Source: CAVQAH01 sp963784195 (GTDB lineage: Bacteria; Acidobacteriota; Vicinamibacteria; Vicinamibacterales; 2-12-FULL-66-21). Taken from it: a DNA stretch of 64,000 bases. The position numbers were made by a program, and so were the translations under genes. Below the pieces are notes generated by a model. The model was not told the origin of the DNA and did no database searches. It saw only the letters and a list, made by a program, of their open reading frames with translations. Shown in pieces: positions 15,931 to 26,171 of this stretch. The stretch's first letter is position 1, and every line of letters begins with the position of its first letter. Location of the stretch: contig CAWARA010000020.1 in the NCBI GenBank assembly GCA_963784195.1, positions 434,001-498,000 on the forward strand, written 5' to 3'.

Positions 15931-18350
15931 TGGCGCAACAGCGAATTCACCTCCGCCCCCATCGCGCGCTTCAGCGGGCCGGCGCTGGCGGCGGCGACGA
16001 CAGCTGCGAGGATGAGGCCGGTCGCGGCGAGGGTCACTGGATCGAAGGGCGAGATGCCGAACAGGAAGTCAGCGAGCAGCCGGCCGGCGGCGAGGGCCAT
16101 GAGTGCGCCAATCGCGACGGCGAGCGCAGTCGCACGCGCCGTCTCGCCGGCAGCCGATCGGAGAAGCGTCGCCGCAGGCGCGCCGAGCGCCAGACGGATC
16201 GCAAGCTCGCGCAGGCGCTCGCTCACTCCGCAGGCCAGCACGCCGTAGAGTCCGATGGCGGCAAGCACCATCGCAATCAGTCCGAACGCGCTGCCGAGGC
16301 CTGCGGCCAGCCGATAGGGGTACAGCATTACGCCGAGGTGCTCGGACATCGTTCGCGCTTCGAACACCGCAACTGCCGGATCCAGGTCGCTCACCGCACG
16401 GCGCAGCTCCGCGATGCTCTCGGCTGGCGCTCCCGGCGTGCGAACGATCAGACGCAGCAAGCCGGCATGGCCCTGCGTCAACGGCCGGTATACCAGTGGC
16501 TGCGGCGGCTCGCCGAGCGTCTGCACTTTGACATCCGCCGCGACACCCACGACGCGTACAGAGACGTTCGACCCATCGAACCGAATCGTCTGACCGACGG
16601 CGTCGGTTCCTGGCCAATAACGTCGCGCGGCCGCCGCGCTGACGACGGCGGCCGGAGCCGCCCTGCTCTCCTCGTCCGGGCTGGCGAAGCCGCGGCCGCG
16701 AACGATCGGGATACCCATCGCCTCGAAATACCCCGCTCCAACCTGCGCGACCTGCACAATCCTGACGTCTGTAACGTCGGGTCCCGTCGACACCGAAGCC
16801 GACTGATTGCCGTACAAATCCAGCGGCACGCGCGAGGTGACCGCCGCAGCGTTGATGATCCCCCGCTGCTGAAGCGACGACGTCAAGCGATCGTAGAAGC
16901 GATGGGCGCGATCATCGTCGTATCCGCTCATTGAAAGATTCAGAGAAACGTAGGCGGTGCGATCCAGATCGAACCCCGGTGTCACGCGATCCGCGTGCGA
17001 CAAGCTCCGGGCGAGAAGGCCTGCGACAGAAATCAGCGCGATCGCGATCGCCAGTTGCGGAACGAGCACGGCATCTCGCAGGCCGAACAGACGGCGCCGG
17101 ACGCGGCCGGACGGCTGACGCATCGATCCGGCCGGCGCGGTTCCAGACGTTCGAAACGCCGGAACGAGCGCGAAGCCCATCGTCGCGGCAACGGTCACCG
17201 CGATGGTGAAAAGCGTGACCCGCGAGTCGATCACCGTGTTCAGCGATACCGGGACAGGCAGCTCCGGACGCCAGGATGCCAGCGCGGTTGCAAACCATCC
17301 CGCGACGATCAAGCCACCAGTACCTCCGACCGCAGACAGCAGGGTGCTTTCGACGAGCAGTTGACGGATCACGTCAGCCCTGCGCGCACCAATCGACAGC
17401 CGAATCGCCACCTCCCGACGACGTGCCAGGCCGCGTGCCAGCATGACGCCCGCGATATTCGCGCACGCCACGACCAGCACCAGGAAGGCCGCAACCATGA
17501 CGGCCCCGGAGGCCGCAAAAATCGCGCGATCGCCGTCTGGATGCACGATGACATCGGACGACGACAGGACCCGGAACGTGCGGCCTTTGTTGCTGACCGG
17601 ATACGCCGCCTGGAGGCGGCTTCCGATCACGGCGCTCGCCGCGGATGCGTCCGCGACCGACGCACTATCCTCGAGACGGCCCTTCACGAACATCCAGCGT
17701 TCGTTTCGGTTGTCCAGCTGATCCTTCCTGAGCGCGCCCATCATCGAGACCGGCGCCCACACGTCCGCCGAGAGAGCGCGGACCAACAACCCGCCGAATT
17801 CCTTCGGTGCGACGCCGACGATCGACCACTCGCGGCCGTTCAGCGAAACACTCCTGCCGACCACTGACGGGTCGGCGTTGAACCGCCGTCGCCAGAGCCG
17901 ATCGCCAATCACGACCACCGGTTGCGCGCCGCGCTCGCCTTCCGCGGCTTCGAACCCGCGGCCCAGCTGAAGCCTGACCCCGAGCAGCGTGAAGTAGTTC
18001 GCCGTAACCAGCTCACCGAAGATCACTTCGCTCGATCGACCATCCGTGACGGTCGTCATGAGCCCGCTGTAGCCAAGCGCGTCAACGAATGACGAATTAG
18101 CCGCGCGGAGATCCTGATAGTCGGGGTACGACAGGCCGCCGTATCCGGTTCCGTCTGGACCGCTCGTGTAGACGTTCACCAGTCGATCGGCATGCTCGAT
18201 TGGTAGCGGCGCGAGGAGCGCCGCGTTGATCAGGGTGAAGAGGGCGCTGTTGGCGCCGATCGCCAGCGCCAGCGTGAGGATGATGGCCGCGCTGGACCCG
18301 GGCCGAAGCCTGAGCAGCCTGAGGGCGTAGCGAAGATCGGTGAGGGCCAT
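15924..18350 (-). CDS. ADOP-type MacB/FtsX-like permease
   Basis: About 808 residues from ATG 18350. Two copies of the unit 'membrane helix - MacB periplasmic core - three FtsX helices': the first helix with LTLALAIGANSALFTLINA, first FtsX block near the middle (ACANIAGVMLARGLARRREVAIRLSIGARR), a linker with LVPQLAIAIALISVAG, second periplasmic core, and a final FtsX block (RELAIRLALGAPA). This duplicated single-chain layout is the acidobacterial duplicated orphan permease family. No ATPase is encoded next to it. Function is unknown for the family; transport or lipoprotein-type extrusion is assumed from MacB. The stop lies in a 34-bp palindrome. Start M could also be 18359. Confidence 0.88.
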   Translation of the reverse strand: MALTDLRYALRLLRLRPGSSAAIILTLALAIGANSALFTLINAALLAPLPIEHADRLVNVYTSGPDGTGYGGLSYPDYQDLRAANSSFVDALGYSGLMTTVTDGRSSEVIFGELVTANYFTLLGVRLQLGRGFEAAEGERGAQPVVVIGDRLWRRRFNADPSVVGRSVSLNGREWSIVGVAPKEFGGLLVRALSADVWAPVSMMGALRKDQLDNRNERWMFVKGRLEDSASVADASAASAVIGSRLQAAYPVSNKGRTFRVLSSSDVIVHPDGDRAIFAASGAVMVAAFLVLVVACANIAGVMLARGLARRREVAIRLSIGARRADVIRQLLVESTLLSAVGGTGGLIVAGWFATALASWRPELPVPVSLNTVIDSRVTLFTIAVTVAATMGFALVPAFRTSGTAPAGSMRQPSGRVRRRLFGLRDAVLVPQLAIAIALISVAGLLARSLSHADRVTPGFDLDRTAYVSLNLSMSGYDDDRAHRFYDRLTSSLQQRGIINAAAVTSRVPLDLYGNQSASVSTGPDVTDVRIVQVAQVGAGYFEAMGIPIVRGRGFASPDEESRAAPAAVVSAAAARRYWPGTDAVGQTIRFDGSNVSVRVVGVAADVKVQTLGEPPQPLVYRPLTQGHAGLLRLIVRTPGAPAESIAELRRAVSDLDPAVAVFEARTMSEHLGVMLYPYRLAAGLGSAFGLIAMVLAAIGLYGVLACGVSERLRELAIRLALGAPAATLLRSAAGETARATALAVAIGALMALAAGRLLADFLFGISPFDPVTLAATGLILAAVVAAASAGPLKRAMGAEVNSLLRHL

Positions 18351-18383
18351 GTGGCCCATATACGGACCTCAGGTTCAAGCCGT

Positions 18384-19136
18384 TCAGTCAGATACGGCCA
18401 ATTCTCCGGGAACGATCGGGCGCGTCCGAGGAAGGAGTCCGCGGCGCGCCATGTTGCCGACATAGGCCAGCACGCCGATGAAGACGGCGAGCTTCAGGCC
18501 GTCCATCACAGGAGTCTGCGGCAGCACCTTCCACAGCAGCCACAGGATCGGCTGCGCGATGCAGACGGCCCAGACCGATCCGTAGAAGTAGCGCCGCTCG
18601 TGGCCCTCGTTCTGGGTCGAACGCCTCACACGCGGAAGCTGCCCGATGGCCCCGAGAAACCAGATGGTGCCTGCGATCGGAAAATACGCGGCATCGTAGA
18701 GCTGACGGAGCCGCCACTCGCCAGTGAACGTCGCGATCGCGAGCCCGGCGATGTTCAGGACCGCAAAAGCGATGACTTCGCTCCAGGCAACGGTGTAACA
18801 GACCCGCCGGTAGAGAGGGTTCGGTCGATCTTCCGTGAATCGAATGATGTAGGGACGCGGCTCGACCCCTGGCAATCGGCCCCGGAGGCCGGCAATGCCG
18901 GTCCCGACCAGTACTGCGCCAAGCCAGAGCAGCATGCGCGTGTCGAACCCGCGCTCGAACAAGTCGAAGGTCAGCGGACCTGGGGCGATGAAGAACACCC
19001 AGATCCAGATCGGCCAATGCGCGAGCCGGTAGCTGATCTTGTTGCGCTCGCGGATACGTCGATCGCTCGCCAGCTCGATGCGCTCGGCGTGGCCGAGCTG
19101 ACGTTCGTAGGAAGGTGGAAGTAACGGCCAGGACAC
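18384..19136 (-). CDS. Conserved membrane protein of unknown function
   Basis: 250 residues, ATG 19136. About five or six hydrophobic helices: 42-58 (WPIWIWVFFIAPG), 68-88 (MLLWLGAVLVGTGIAG), 115-135 (SEVIAFAVLNIAGLAI), 150-168 (FPIAGTIWFLGAIG), 188-207 and 213-232. The N-terminus is charged and cytoplasmic in look. No catalytic motif was recognised. It is transcribed in the same direction as the ADOP permease 33 bases downstream and may form an operon with it. A repeat cluster precedes its start. Confidence 0.7.
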   Translation of the reverse strand: MSWPLLPPSYERQLGHAERIELASDRRIRERNKISYRLAHWPIWIWVFFIAPGPLTFDLFERGFDTRMLLWLGAVLVGTGIAGLRGRLPGVEPRPYIIRFTEDRPNPLYRRVCYTVAWSEVIAFAVLNIAGLAIATFTGEWRLRQLYDAAYFPIAGTIWFLGAIGQLPRVRRSTQNEGHERRYFYGSVWAVCIAQPILWLLWKVLPQTPVMDGLKLAVFIGVLAYVGNMARRGLLPRTRPIVPGELAVSD

Positions 19137-19169
19137 GAGTTCCTCACTGTAACACGGTCGAATTGCAGC

Positions 19170-19265
19170 TGCCGTGGTTCGTCAGCTCGTCGCTCGTCGC
19201 TCGTAAAACGTCTCGAAAGGCGATTGCGAGCCACGAGCGACCACGACGACGAACACACGAACCTG
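19170..19265. repeat. GTTCGT/CTCGTCG repeat cluster with inverted arm, copy 3
   Basis: Left part: GTGGTTCGTCAGCTCGTCG then CTCGTCGCTCGT units; right part: GAGCCACGAGCGACCACG then ACGACGAACACACGAAC, which is the approximate reverse complement of the left units. The cluster sits in the 155-base gap between two divergent genes (membrane protein, minus; ADOP permease, plus) and could form a long imperfect hairpin. Confidence 0.7.
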
Positions 19266-19291
19266 CAACAGTGCTCGTATAGAGGTCTACC

Positions 19292-21716
19292 ATGCGTCTC
19301 GTCCAGGACTTGCGTTTCGCCATCCGAGTCATTCTCAAGGACCGTTGGTTCACGGCCGTCGCGGCACTCGCGCTGGGACTGGGCATCGGCGTCAACACCA
19401 CGGTCTTCACCTTCGTGAACGCCGTCCTCATGCGAGGGCTGCCGTTCGATCGGTCCCACGAGATCTACTACGTGGGAAGCCGTCAGCTGCCGGATGGCGA
19501 CCCGAATCCGGCGTCATACCCGGATTTCCTGGACTGGAAGGCACAGTCGACGGCCTTCGCCGACATGGGGGCGTTCAGGAACGAGACGATGAACGTCAGC
19601 GAGGCCGGGCGGCCGCCCGAACGGGTCTCTGGGCTGTTCGTCACCGCAAACACGTTCCGGATCCTCAGACAGAGCCCGTTTCTTGGCCGCGACTTCACCC
19701 CTGATGAAGATCGCAAGGAAGCGGCCCCCGTCGTGATCATCGGCTACAACCTGTGGCGCACCCGCTACGGCTCGGACAGGATCGATTCTCGGACGCACAA
19801 TCAAGGTCAACGACGTGGCGTGCACGATCATCGGCGTGATGCCGGAAGGGATGCGCTTTGCGTTGACCAACGATATGTGGCGGCCTCTGGTGCCGGACGC
19901 AAAGCTCGAACGTCGCGACCAGCGCGGCATCAACGTTCTCGCCCGGGTCAAGCCGAATGTCTCGCGTGCGCGTGCGGAGGAAGACATCACGGCGATCGCG
20001 AAACGACTCCAGCAGGAGTACCCTGCAACGAACAAGAACGTCGACGCGGAGCTGATGACGTTCAACGAGCGGTATAACGGCGGGCCGATCCGCTTCATCT
20101 TTCTGGCGCTGCTCGGTGCCGTCGGCTTCGTCCTGCTGATCGCCTGTGCGAACGTCGCCAATTTGCTCCTGTCACGCTCGGTCCATCGGGCTCGAGAGAT
20201 CGCCGTCCGATTCGCGCTCGGCGCCAGCCGTCCCCAGGTCATTCGTCAGTTGCTGATCGAGAGCACGCTTCTCGCCTGCCTGGGTGGACTCCTCGGACTG
20301 GGGCTTACTTATTTTGGCGTGCGGGCCTTTGAAGCGGCGGTGTCGGATGTGGGCAAGCCGTTCTGGATCGTCTTCAGGCTCGACCCGACGGTCTTCGCGT
20401 ACTTTGCGCTGATCTCGATAGCCACAGGCATCCTCTTCGGCCTGGCCCCAGCTCTTCAGGTCTCGAAGACCAACGTCAACGAACTCCTGAAGGAAGGCGG
20501 CCGCGGCACTGCCGGTGGCCGCCGTGCGCGTCGGCTGACCTCGGCGATGGTGATTGCGGAGTTGACGCTGACGCTCGTGCTCCTCGCCGGCGCCGGATTG
20601 ATGATGCGCAGCTTTCTGAAGCTGTACTCGCTCGACATTGGAATCGATACGAACAACCTGCTGACGATGCGGACACAGCTGTCGCAGCAGCGCTACGAAA
20701 CTCCCGAGCTGCGCCGCGTGTTCGCCGATGCGGTGCTTACCCGGCTCGGCGCGGTCCCAGGTGTGCAGCGTGCCGCGCTCACGTCGTACGCCCCGATGAT
20801 GGGCGGGGATTGGCGCGGGTTCGCAATCGAGGGCCGCACGCCGCCCGCGGATGTCGAAGCGCCACGCGGGTCGGTAGTCGTGGTGACGCCCGGCTACTTC
20901 GACACGCTTGGCGTGTCGGCGCAGCGTGGACGGCTGTTCCGGGATACCGACGGATCGGCAGGCAACGAGGTCGTCGTCGTCAACGAGCGATTCGCCGCAC
21001 GCTACTTTCCCGGCGAGGATGCCGTAGGCCAGCGTATCCGGCTCACCCCCGTCAGCGAATCCAGCGCCGAACCGTGGCTGACCATCGTCGGCGTAACACC
21101 GGTCGTCCGCCAATCGAACCCGCAGGACCTTCAGCCGAGTGCCGTCATCTACCTGCCGTTCCGCCAGCAGCCCTTGCAGGGCATGAACATCCTGTTGCGC
21201 ACGGCCGGTCCGCAGGCGTCGATCGTGGGCTCGGTGCGAGACGCCGTACAAGCTGTCGATCCCGAGCAGCCCGTGTTCTCAATCATGACGATGGATGAGG
21301 TGCTGGCCCAATCTCGATGGCCGTACCGGGTGTTCGGAACGATGTTCGCGCTCTTCGCGCTCATCGCCCTCGTCCTGTCAACGGTGGGAATCTACGCCGT
21401 CACTTCGTATGCCGTGTCGCAGCGGGTGCAGGAGATCGGCGTGCGGATGGCGCTCGGCGCGCAGCCCCGCCAGGTCTCGTGGCTGATTCTGCGATCGGGG
21501 CTGACGCAGCTCGCGATCGCGCTCATGCTCGGTCTGCCAGGTGCCTGGGGCGTCGGTCAGGCGCTCGCCAGCGTCGTCGCCCAGATTCCACCGACCGATC
21601 CGGTTACCTTCGTCGGGATCATCGCGCTGCTGACGACGGTGACCATCGCCGCCTGCCTGATTCCGTCATGGCGCGCGACGCGTTTGGATCCGCTGACAGC
21701 GTTGCGAGTCGAGTGA
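19292..21716 (+). CDS. ADOP-type MacB/FtsX-like permease (frameshifted)
   Basis: About 808 residues with one frameshift. ATG 19292 starts with the family N-terminus (DLRFAIRVILKDRWFTAV, then ALALGLGIGVNTTVFTFVNA). The frame changes near 19783-19791: before it the text ends YNLWRTRYGSD, after it GRTIKVNDVACTIIGVMPEG continues the periplasmic core exactly where other family members do, so one base is extra or missing. Then first FtsX block (CANVANLLLSRSVHRAREIAVRF), linker, second periplasmic core and last FtsX block (VQEIGVRMALGAQPRQV). The family is the duplicated orphan permease type. An interspersed cloverleaf element starts 4 bases after the stop. Confidence 0.85.
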
Positions 21717-21719
21717 TGG

Positions 21720-22042
21720 GATCGAGGACGGAGGGGACGGAGGCGAGGGACGGAGGGGACGGAGGGAACGGAACAGGCTTCAAAAACGGAGAAACGGAGA
21801 CACGGAGCCACGAATTACGTCACGGCTCACCTGCCGATGCCGGCCCGGCCAGGGGCCGGGCCGAGCGATCAACCGACACCCCGTGGGCACAAGCTGCGTG
21901 TGACGCGTGGGCAGCTTGCGCCCGCGGGGTGTCGGTTGATCGCCCGCCGCGCACGCGGCGGCATCGGCGTACCCCATCACAACCGCCTTCCTGCCTCCGT
22001 TCCTCCGCGTCTCCGAGTTGAAGCTCGTTCCGTTCCCTCCGT
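21720..22042. repeat. Cloverleaf palindromic element, copy 1
   Basis: Outer inverted arms ACGGAGGGAACGGAAC (21759-21774) and GTTCCGTTCCCTCCGT (22027-22042), with a purine-rich leader from 21720. Inside: closing stem GCCGATGCCG (21833-21842) with CGGCATCGGC (21959-21968); arm A GGCCCGGCC/GGCCGGGCC (21842-21862, loop AGG); a 33-bp central stem 21865-21897 with 21911-21943, loop 13 nt; arm B CCGCCGCG/CGCGGCGG (21944-21961, loop CA). The result is a four-way-junction cloverleaf. Two further copies exist at 26172-26518 and 37512-37846. The gap 21717-22153 contains no gene. Confidence 0.88.
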
Positions 22043-22153
22043 AACCTCCGTTCTCGCCGGAGGCCCGTTCTCGCCGGAGGCCCGTCCTCGCCGGAGACCC
22101 ATTCACCCCTGCGGACGCGCTGCGCGAACGGCATTCGCAGTAAGCTGCGGTTC

Positions 22154-23616
22154 GTGCGATCACTTGTCTCAGCGATTCTGATCCTCACGGCATCAGCCCC
22201 GGCCCTCCTCCAACCCACCCGTCCGGATCTGGTGATCACCCGCGTGACGGTGATCGATGCCGAAGGCACCCCGCCCGCGGAACGAACAGTGATCGTGCGC
22301 AACGGAGCGATTTCAGAGATCGCGAGTGTCGAAGACGACGTGCCGGATGCGGCGGTGACGATCGATGGGCGCGGGAAGTTTCTGATTCCGGGTCTATGGG
22401 ACATGCACGTGCACCTGTCGATACGCCCGGAACCGCAGCTCGCCGAGCGCGTGATGCTGCCGGTGTTCCTGGCCTACGGCGTCGTCGGTGTGCGTGACAT
22501 GGGAGGACCCGCGGCACGCGTCCTCGAGATTCGCGACCAGGTGAATCGCGGCGGACTCACGGGCCCTCGAATCATCACGCCTGGCCCGTTCATCGACGGA
22601 CCGGGTGAAACCGAACCGACGTTCCGCCGTGCGGCAAATGCCAACGAAGGCAGAGCGGCGGTTCGCGAGCTCGTTAAGGCCGGCGTGGACTTCGTAAAGG
22701 TTCAGGCGAACCTCACGAAAGAGACGTACGACGCGATCGTCGACGAGGCCAGAGCGCGCAAGGTCGTAGTGGCCGGACATGTGCCGGTCGCGCTTCCACT
22801 CGCCGACGTGATCCGCGCGAATCAGCGGAGCATCGAGCACATCTCGCCGGCGCTCGTGGGCGACGGTGGCGTGTTGTTCGCGTGTTCGTCACGCGAGTCG
22901 GAGCTTCGCACCGAGCTGCTGGCGATCGAGACGGGAGCGGGCGACACTCAAACCGGAGCAGGTTCGAGCGCGTGAAGCCGCGTTGCGTGCCGATCTCGTG
23001 AAGAGCTTCGATCCCGAGCGCGCGCGTGCGATCGGGCGTCAGTTGAAGGACCGCCAGATCTGGCTCGTGCCGACGCTCATCTGGTCCAACAGTTTTCGAC
23101 CCCTGGCTGCTACGGACAACGGCGCCGATCTGCCACTGGACATCGTGCCGCCTGAAGCACGCAAGCGATGGCAGGACAACCGGGCCCGGTATCTGCAGGC
23201 GGCACCACCTGATGCCTATGCTGCCGCGGCGGACGTTGCGAGGGTCTCGGGCATCGCGATCGCCACAGATGCACGCCGCCGGGGCCAAAGTCCTAGCGGG
23301 CACCGACACGTTCGACGCGTTCGTGCTGCCGGGCTTCAGCCTGCATCAGGAACTGGCGCTGCTCGTCAAAGCCGGCCTGAGCCCGCTCGCCGCGCTTCAG
23401 TCGGCAACCAGAAGCGCCGCCGACTACCGCGCCACGCTCGACCGCGAAGGCACAATCGCCCGCAAGAAACGCGCGGATCTCGTCCTCCTGGATGCCAATC
23501 CTCTCGCGGATATCGCGAACCTCAGTCAGATTCACGCCGTGGTCCAGGCCGGCCGCGTGTTCACCCGGGCCGAGCTCGACAAAATGCTCCAATCAGCCCG
23601 CGACGCCGCCCGTTAG
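22154..23616 (+). CDS. Secreted metal-dependent amidohydrolase (two frameshifts)
   Basis: About 487 residues from GTG 22154 with a hydrophobic signal peptide (SLVSAILILTASAPALL). Amidohydrolase-1 fold ligands are all visible: H85-V-H87, carboxylated-type lysine K182 (DFVKVQ), H209 (AGHVPV), H229 (SIEHIS) and, after the frame changes, GTDTFD supplying the catalytic aspartate. The C-terminus (RKKRADLVLLDANPL) returns to the small beta-sandwich. It resembles imidazolonepropionase-like amidohydrolases common in Acidobacteria; substrate unknown. Frameshift 1 is in a GGG run at 22933-22935 (one extra G); frameshift 2 is near 23262-23271. Both look like sequence errors. Between stop 23616 and the next gene is an 8-bp repeat. 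Confidence 0.82.
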
Positions 23617-23663
23617 CACCTGCGCACGTGCGCACCCGCGCACTTGCGCACGTGCGCACGTGC
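23617..23663. repeat. 8-bp tandem repeat (ACGTGCGC type, about six units)
   Basis: Units ACCTGCGC, ACGTGCGC, ACCCGCGC, ACTTGCGC, ACGTGCGC, ACGTGCAT follow each other directly after the amidohydrolase stop codon. The unit TGCGCACGTGCGCA is itself palindromic. It occupies most of the 95-base gap before the next permease gene. Confidence 0.8.
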
Positions 23664-23711
23664 ATTTGGTCCCTACGGAACCAACCCTTCCCCAAATACG
23701 TTCGTCCTAGC

Positions 23712-26171
23712 ATGGACACGCTTTGGCAAGACGTGCGGCAGGGCGCCCGGATGCTCGTCAAGAACGCCGGGTTTACGATCACCGTCGCGCTGACTCTCGG
23801 ACTCGGCATCGGCGCCAACGCCGCGGTGTTCAGCATCGTCAATGCGCTGCTGCTCAGACCTCTTCCGGTCAGCGATCCGAACAATCTCTACGTGCTGACC
23901 TCGATTCACGAGGACAACCCTGAGCCACATGGCGTTTCCTGGAAAGACTTCCAGGACTACCGATCGAATACCGACGTTTTCTCCGACGTCGCCGCCTGCT
24001 CATTCGGCTTCGTGGGTCTGAGCGCCGACAATCGCGCGGACCGCATTGTCGTCGCGAACGTCACGGGAAACTACTTTCCGATGCTCGGAATCACGCCCGC
24101 GTACGGCCGGTTGATCCTGCCGAACGAAGGCGAGAAGTTCGGCGCCGATCCCGTCATCGTCCTCGGCCACTCGTTCTGGAAGAAACGGTTCAATGGCGAT
24201 CCATCCGTGGTCGGCCGGGCCGTCAATGTCAGTGGCAAGCCATTCACCGTCGTCGGCGTGGTGCCCGAGACCTTCACGGGAACGTATGCACTCGTGGAGT
24301 TCGATGCGTACCTGCCGTCTGCGATGCTCCCGACCGAAGCTGCGTATCGGGAGCTGACGGAGTTACGCGACAATCACGAGCTGCGTGTTCTTGGCCGGCT
24401 GCGATCAGGGTTGTCGCGGGCGCAAGCGGCGGCCGGTCTCGAAGTGGTATCGCGGCAACTCGAACAGCAGTATCCGGACACGAATCGAACTGTGAAGGTG
24501 CGGCTGATTCCGGAGTATCTGGCCAGACCCGAACCGGCCGCCGGCGAGCAGAATCCGTATGTTGCCGGAGTCTTCCTTCTGCTCGTCGGCCTCGTGCTCC
24601 TCGTAGCCTGTGTCAACGTCGTCAATCTTCTGATGGTACGCGCGGCGTCGCGGCATCGCGAGCTCGCGGTGCGCGCCGCGCTCGGCGCCGGCCGCAAGCG
24701 GCTCGTCCGGCAACTGCTGACCGAAAGTCTGTTGCTGTCGGCGACAGGCGGCATCGCCGGAGCGGCGCTCGGACGATGGTTGAGCGGCATGATCGCGCGC
24801 GTTCCGTTCCCCGCTGACCTTCCTATCAACTTCGACCTGACCTTCGACTGGCGGGTCTTCGCCTACATCGCGGCAGTCGCCATTGCCGCGGGATTGCTCA
24901 TCGGACTGCTCCCCGCATTTCGCGCATCGCGGACGAACCTGAACGATGCGCTTCGCGAGGGTGGCCGCGGTATGGCGGAAGGCAGCACGTCACACCGAGT
25001 GCGCGGCGTGCTGGTCGTCGCGCAGGTCGCGGTCTCCCTCGTGCTGCTCGTCGCGGCTGGACTACTGGTACGCAGCGTGCGTCAGGCCAAGTCGATCGAT
25101 CTCGGTTTCGATCACACGAACGTGCTCATCCTGTCGATGGACGTATCGCAACAGGGCATGGACGACCCGCGGGGCCTGGCTTTTTACCGGGACGTCGAGG
25201 CCCGAGTACGCGCCCTCCCCGGCGTGCAGAAGGTCAGCTACGCATATTCAGTCCCCTTCGGCTACTACTCCCAGGCGGAGTACGTCGAGGCCGAGGGCCG
25301 TCCGGTCGACAAGGACAAACGGCAGCCGGCAGCGTCGTACAACGTCGTCAGCCCCGAGTACTTCGACACGCTGAGGATTCCTGTCCTGCAAGGGCGCGCA
25401 TTCCGCGCGCAGGACGATGAGAAGGCTCCGTCGGTGGCAGTGATCAATCAGTTCATGGCCGATCGGATGTGGCCGGGCGAAGATCCGATCGGCAAGCGGT
25501 TCAGGGGCCAGGGGTCGACACGGAAGTGGTTTGAGGTCGTCGGCGTCACGAAGGATGGAAAGTACGGCTTCATTTTCGAAGACAAGCAGATGTACTACTA
25601 CCTCCCGCTTGCGCAGCAGTATCGCGCACTGCGGGTGATTCACGTCAAGACAGCAGGCGCCCCGGAGTCGCTGGCGCCGCTCGTACAGAAGGAAATCCGG
25701 TCGTTGAACCCGCATCTGCCGGTCTACGACGTTCGATCGATGACGCGCATGCTTCACGGTGGCAACGGATTCTTCCTGCTGAACATGGGCGCGCTGTTTG
25801 GCGGCGCCCTCGGCTTGCTCGGCCTGATCCTGGCGCTCGTCGGCATTTACGGCGTCGTTTCGTACTCCGCGAACCAGCGGACCCAGGAAATTGGCGTTCG
25901 CATGGCGCTCGGCGCGCAGCGGTCGGACATCCTCCGCCTCGTCGTCGGTCATGGCCTCGTGCTCGTCGCGGTCGGCATCGTTCTGGGCCTGGGAGCCGCC
26001 TTTGGTGTCTCTCGCCTTCTGGGCAACATGCTCTTCGGCATCTCCGCGACCGACCTGACCACGTTCGCGGCCGTGCCGGTCATCCTGGGCACGATGGCGC
26101 TGCTTGCCTCGTATATCCCGGCCTTCAGGGCGACGCGAATCGATCCAATGGCTGCCCTGAGGCGAGACTGA
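23712..26171 (+). CDS. ADOP-type MacB/FtsX-like permease
   Basis: 819 residues from ATG 23712. An upstream open frame continues to 22866 but its residues belong to the amidohydrolase locus and repeats. Architecture: N-terminal amphipathic segment and helix (ALTLGLGIGANAAVFSIVNA), periplasmic MacB core to about 280, first FtsX block (LLVGLVLLVACVNVVNLLMV, then RHRELAVRAALGAGRKRLV), linker helix (LVVAQVAVSLVLLVAAGLLV), second periplasmic core, and last FtsX block (TQEIGVRMALGAQRSDILRL) ending FRATRIDPMAALRRD. Intact, no frameshift. No ATPase partner is present. The TGA stop is immediately followed by cloverleaf element copy 2. Confidence 0.9.
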   Translation: MDTLWQDVRQGARMLVKNAGFTITVALTLGLGIGANAAVFSIVNALLLRPLPVSDPNNLYVLTSIHEDNPEPHGVSWKDFQDYRSNTDVFSDVAACSFGFVGLSADNRADRIVVANVTGNYFPMLGITPAYGRLILPNEGEKFGADPVIVLGHSFWKKRFNGDPSVVGRAVNVSGKPFTVVGVVPETFTGTYALVEFDAYLPSAMLPTEAAYRELTELRDNHELRVLGRLRSGLSRAQAAAGLEVVSRQLEQQYPDTNRTVKVRLIPEYLARPEPAAGEQNPYVAGVFLLLVGLVLLVACVNVVNLLMVRAASRHRELAVRAALGAGRKRLVRQLLTESLLLSATGGIAGAALGRWLSGMIARVPFPADLPINFDLTFDWRVFAYIAAVAIAAGLLIGLLPAFRASRTNLNDALREGGRGMAEGSTSHRVRGVLVVAQVAVSLVLLVAAGLLVRSVRQAKSIDLGFDHTNVLILSMDVSQQGMDDPRGLAFYRDVEARVRALPGVQKVSYAYSVPFGYYSQAEYVEAEGRPVDKDKRQPAASYNVVSPEYFDTLRIPVLQGRAFRAQDDEKAPSVAVINQFMADRMWPGEDPIGKRFRGQGSTRKWFEVVGVTKDGKYGFIFEDKQMYYYLPLAQQYRALRVIHVKTAGAPESLAPLVQKEIRSLNPHLPVYDVRSMTRMLHGGNGFFLLNMGALFGGALGLLGLILALVGIYGVVSYSANQRTQEIGVRMALGAQRSDILRLVVGHGLVLVAVGIVLGLGAAFGVSRLLGNMLFGISATDLTTFAAVPVILGTMALLASYIPAFRATRIDPMAALRRD

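Noticed and set aside
21720..22042. Cloverleaf element as a tRNA, retron msr-msd or group II intron
   Set aside because: Stem lengths (33 bp) and GC arms do not fit tRNA; no reverse transcriptase or intron domain V motif is near any of the three copies.
22866..26171. A 1,101-codon open frame that would fuse an amidohydrolase fragment to an ADOP permease
   Set aside because: The middle part runs through another frame of the amidohydrolase and an 8-bp repeat; a normal permease start (ATG 23712) and family N-terminus lie inside. The long frame is produced by lack of stops in GC-rich DNA.
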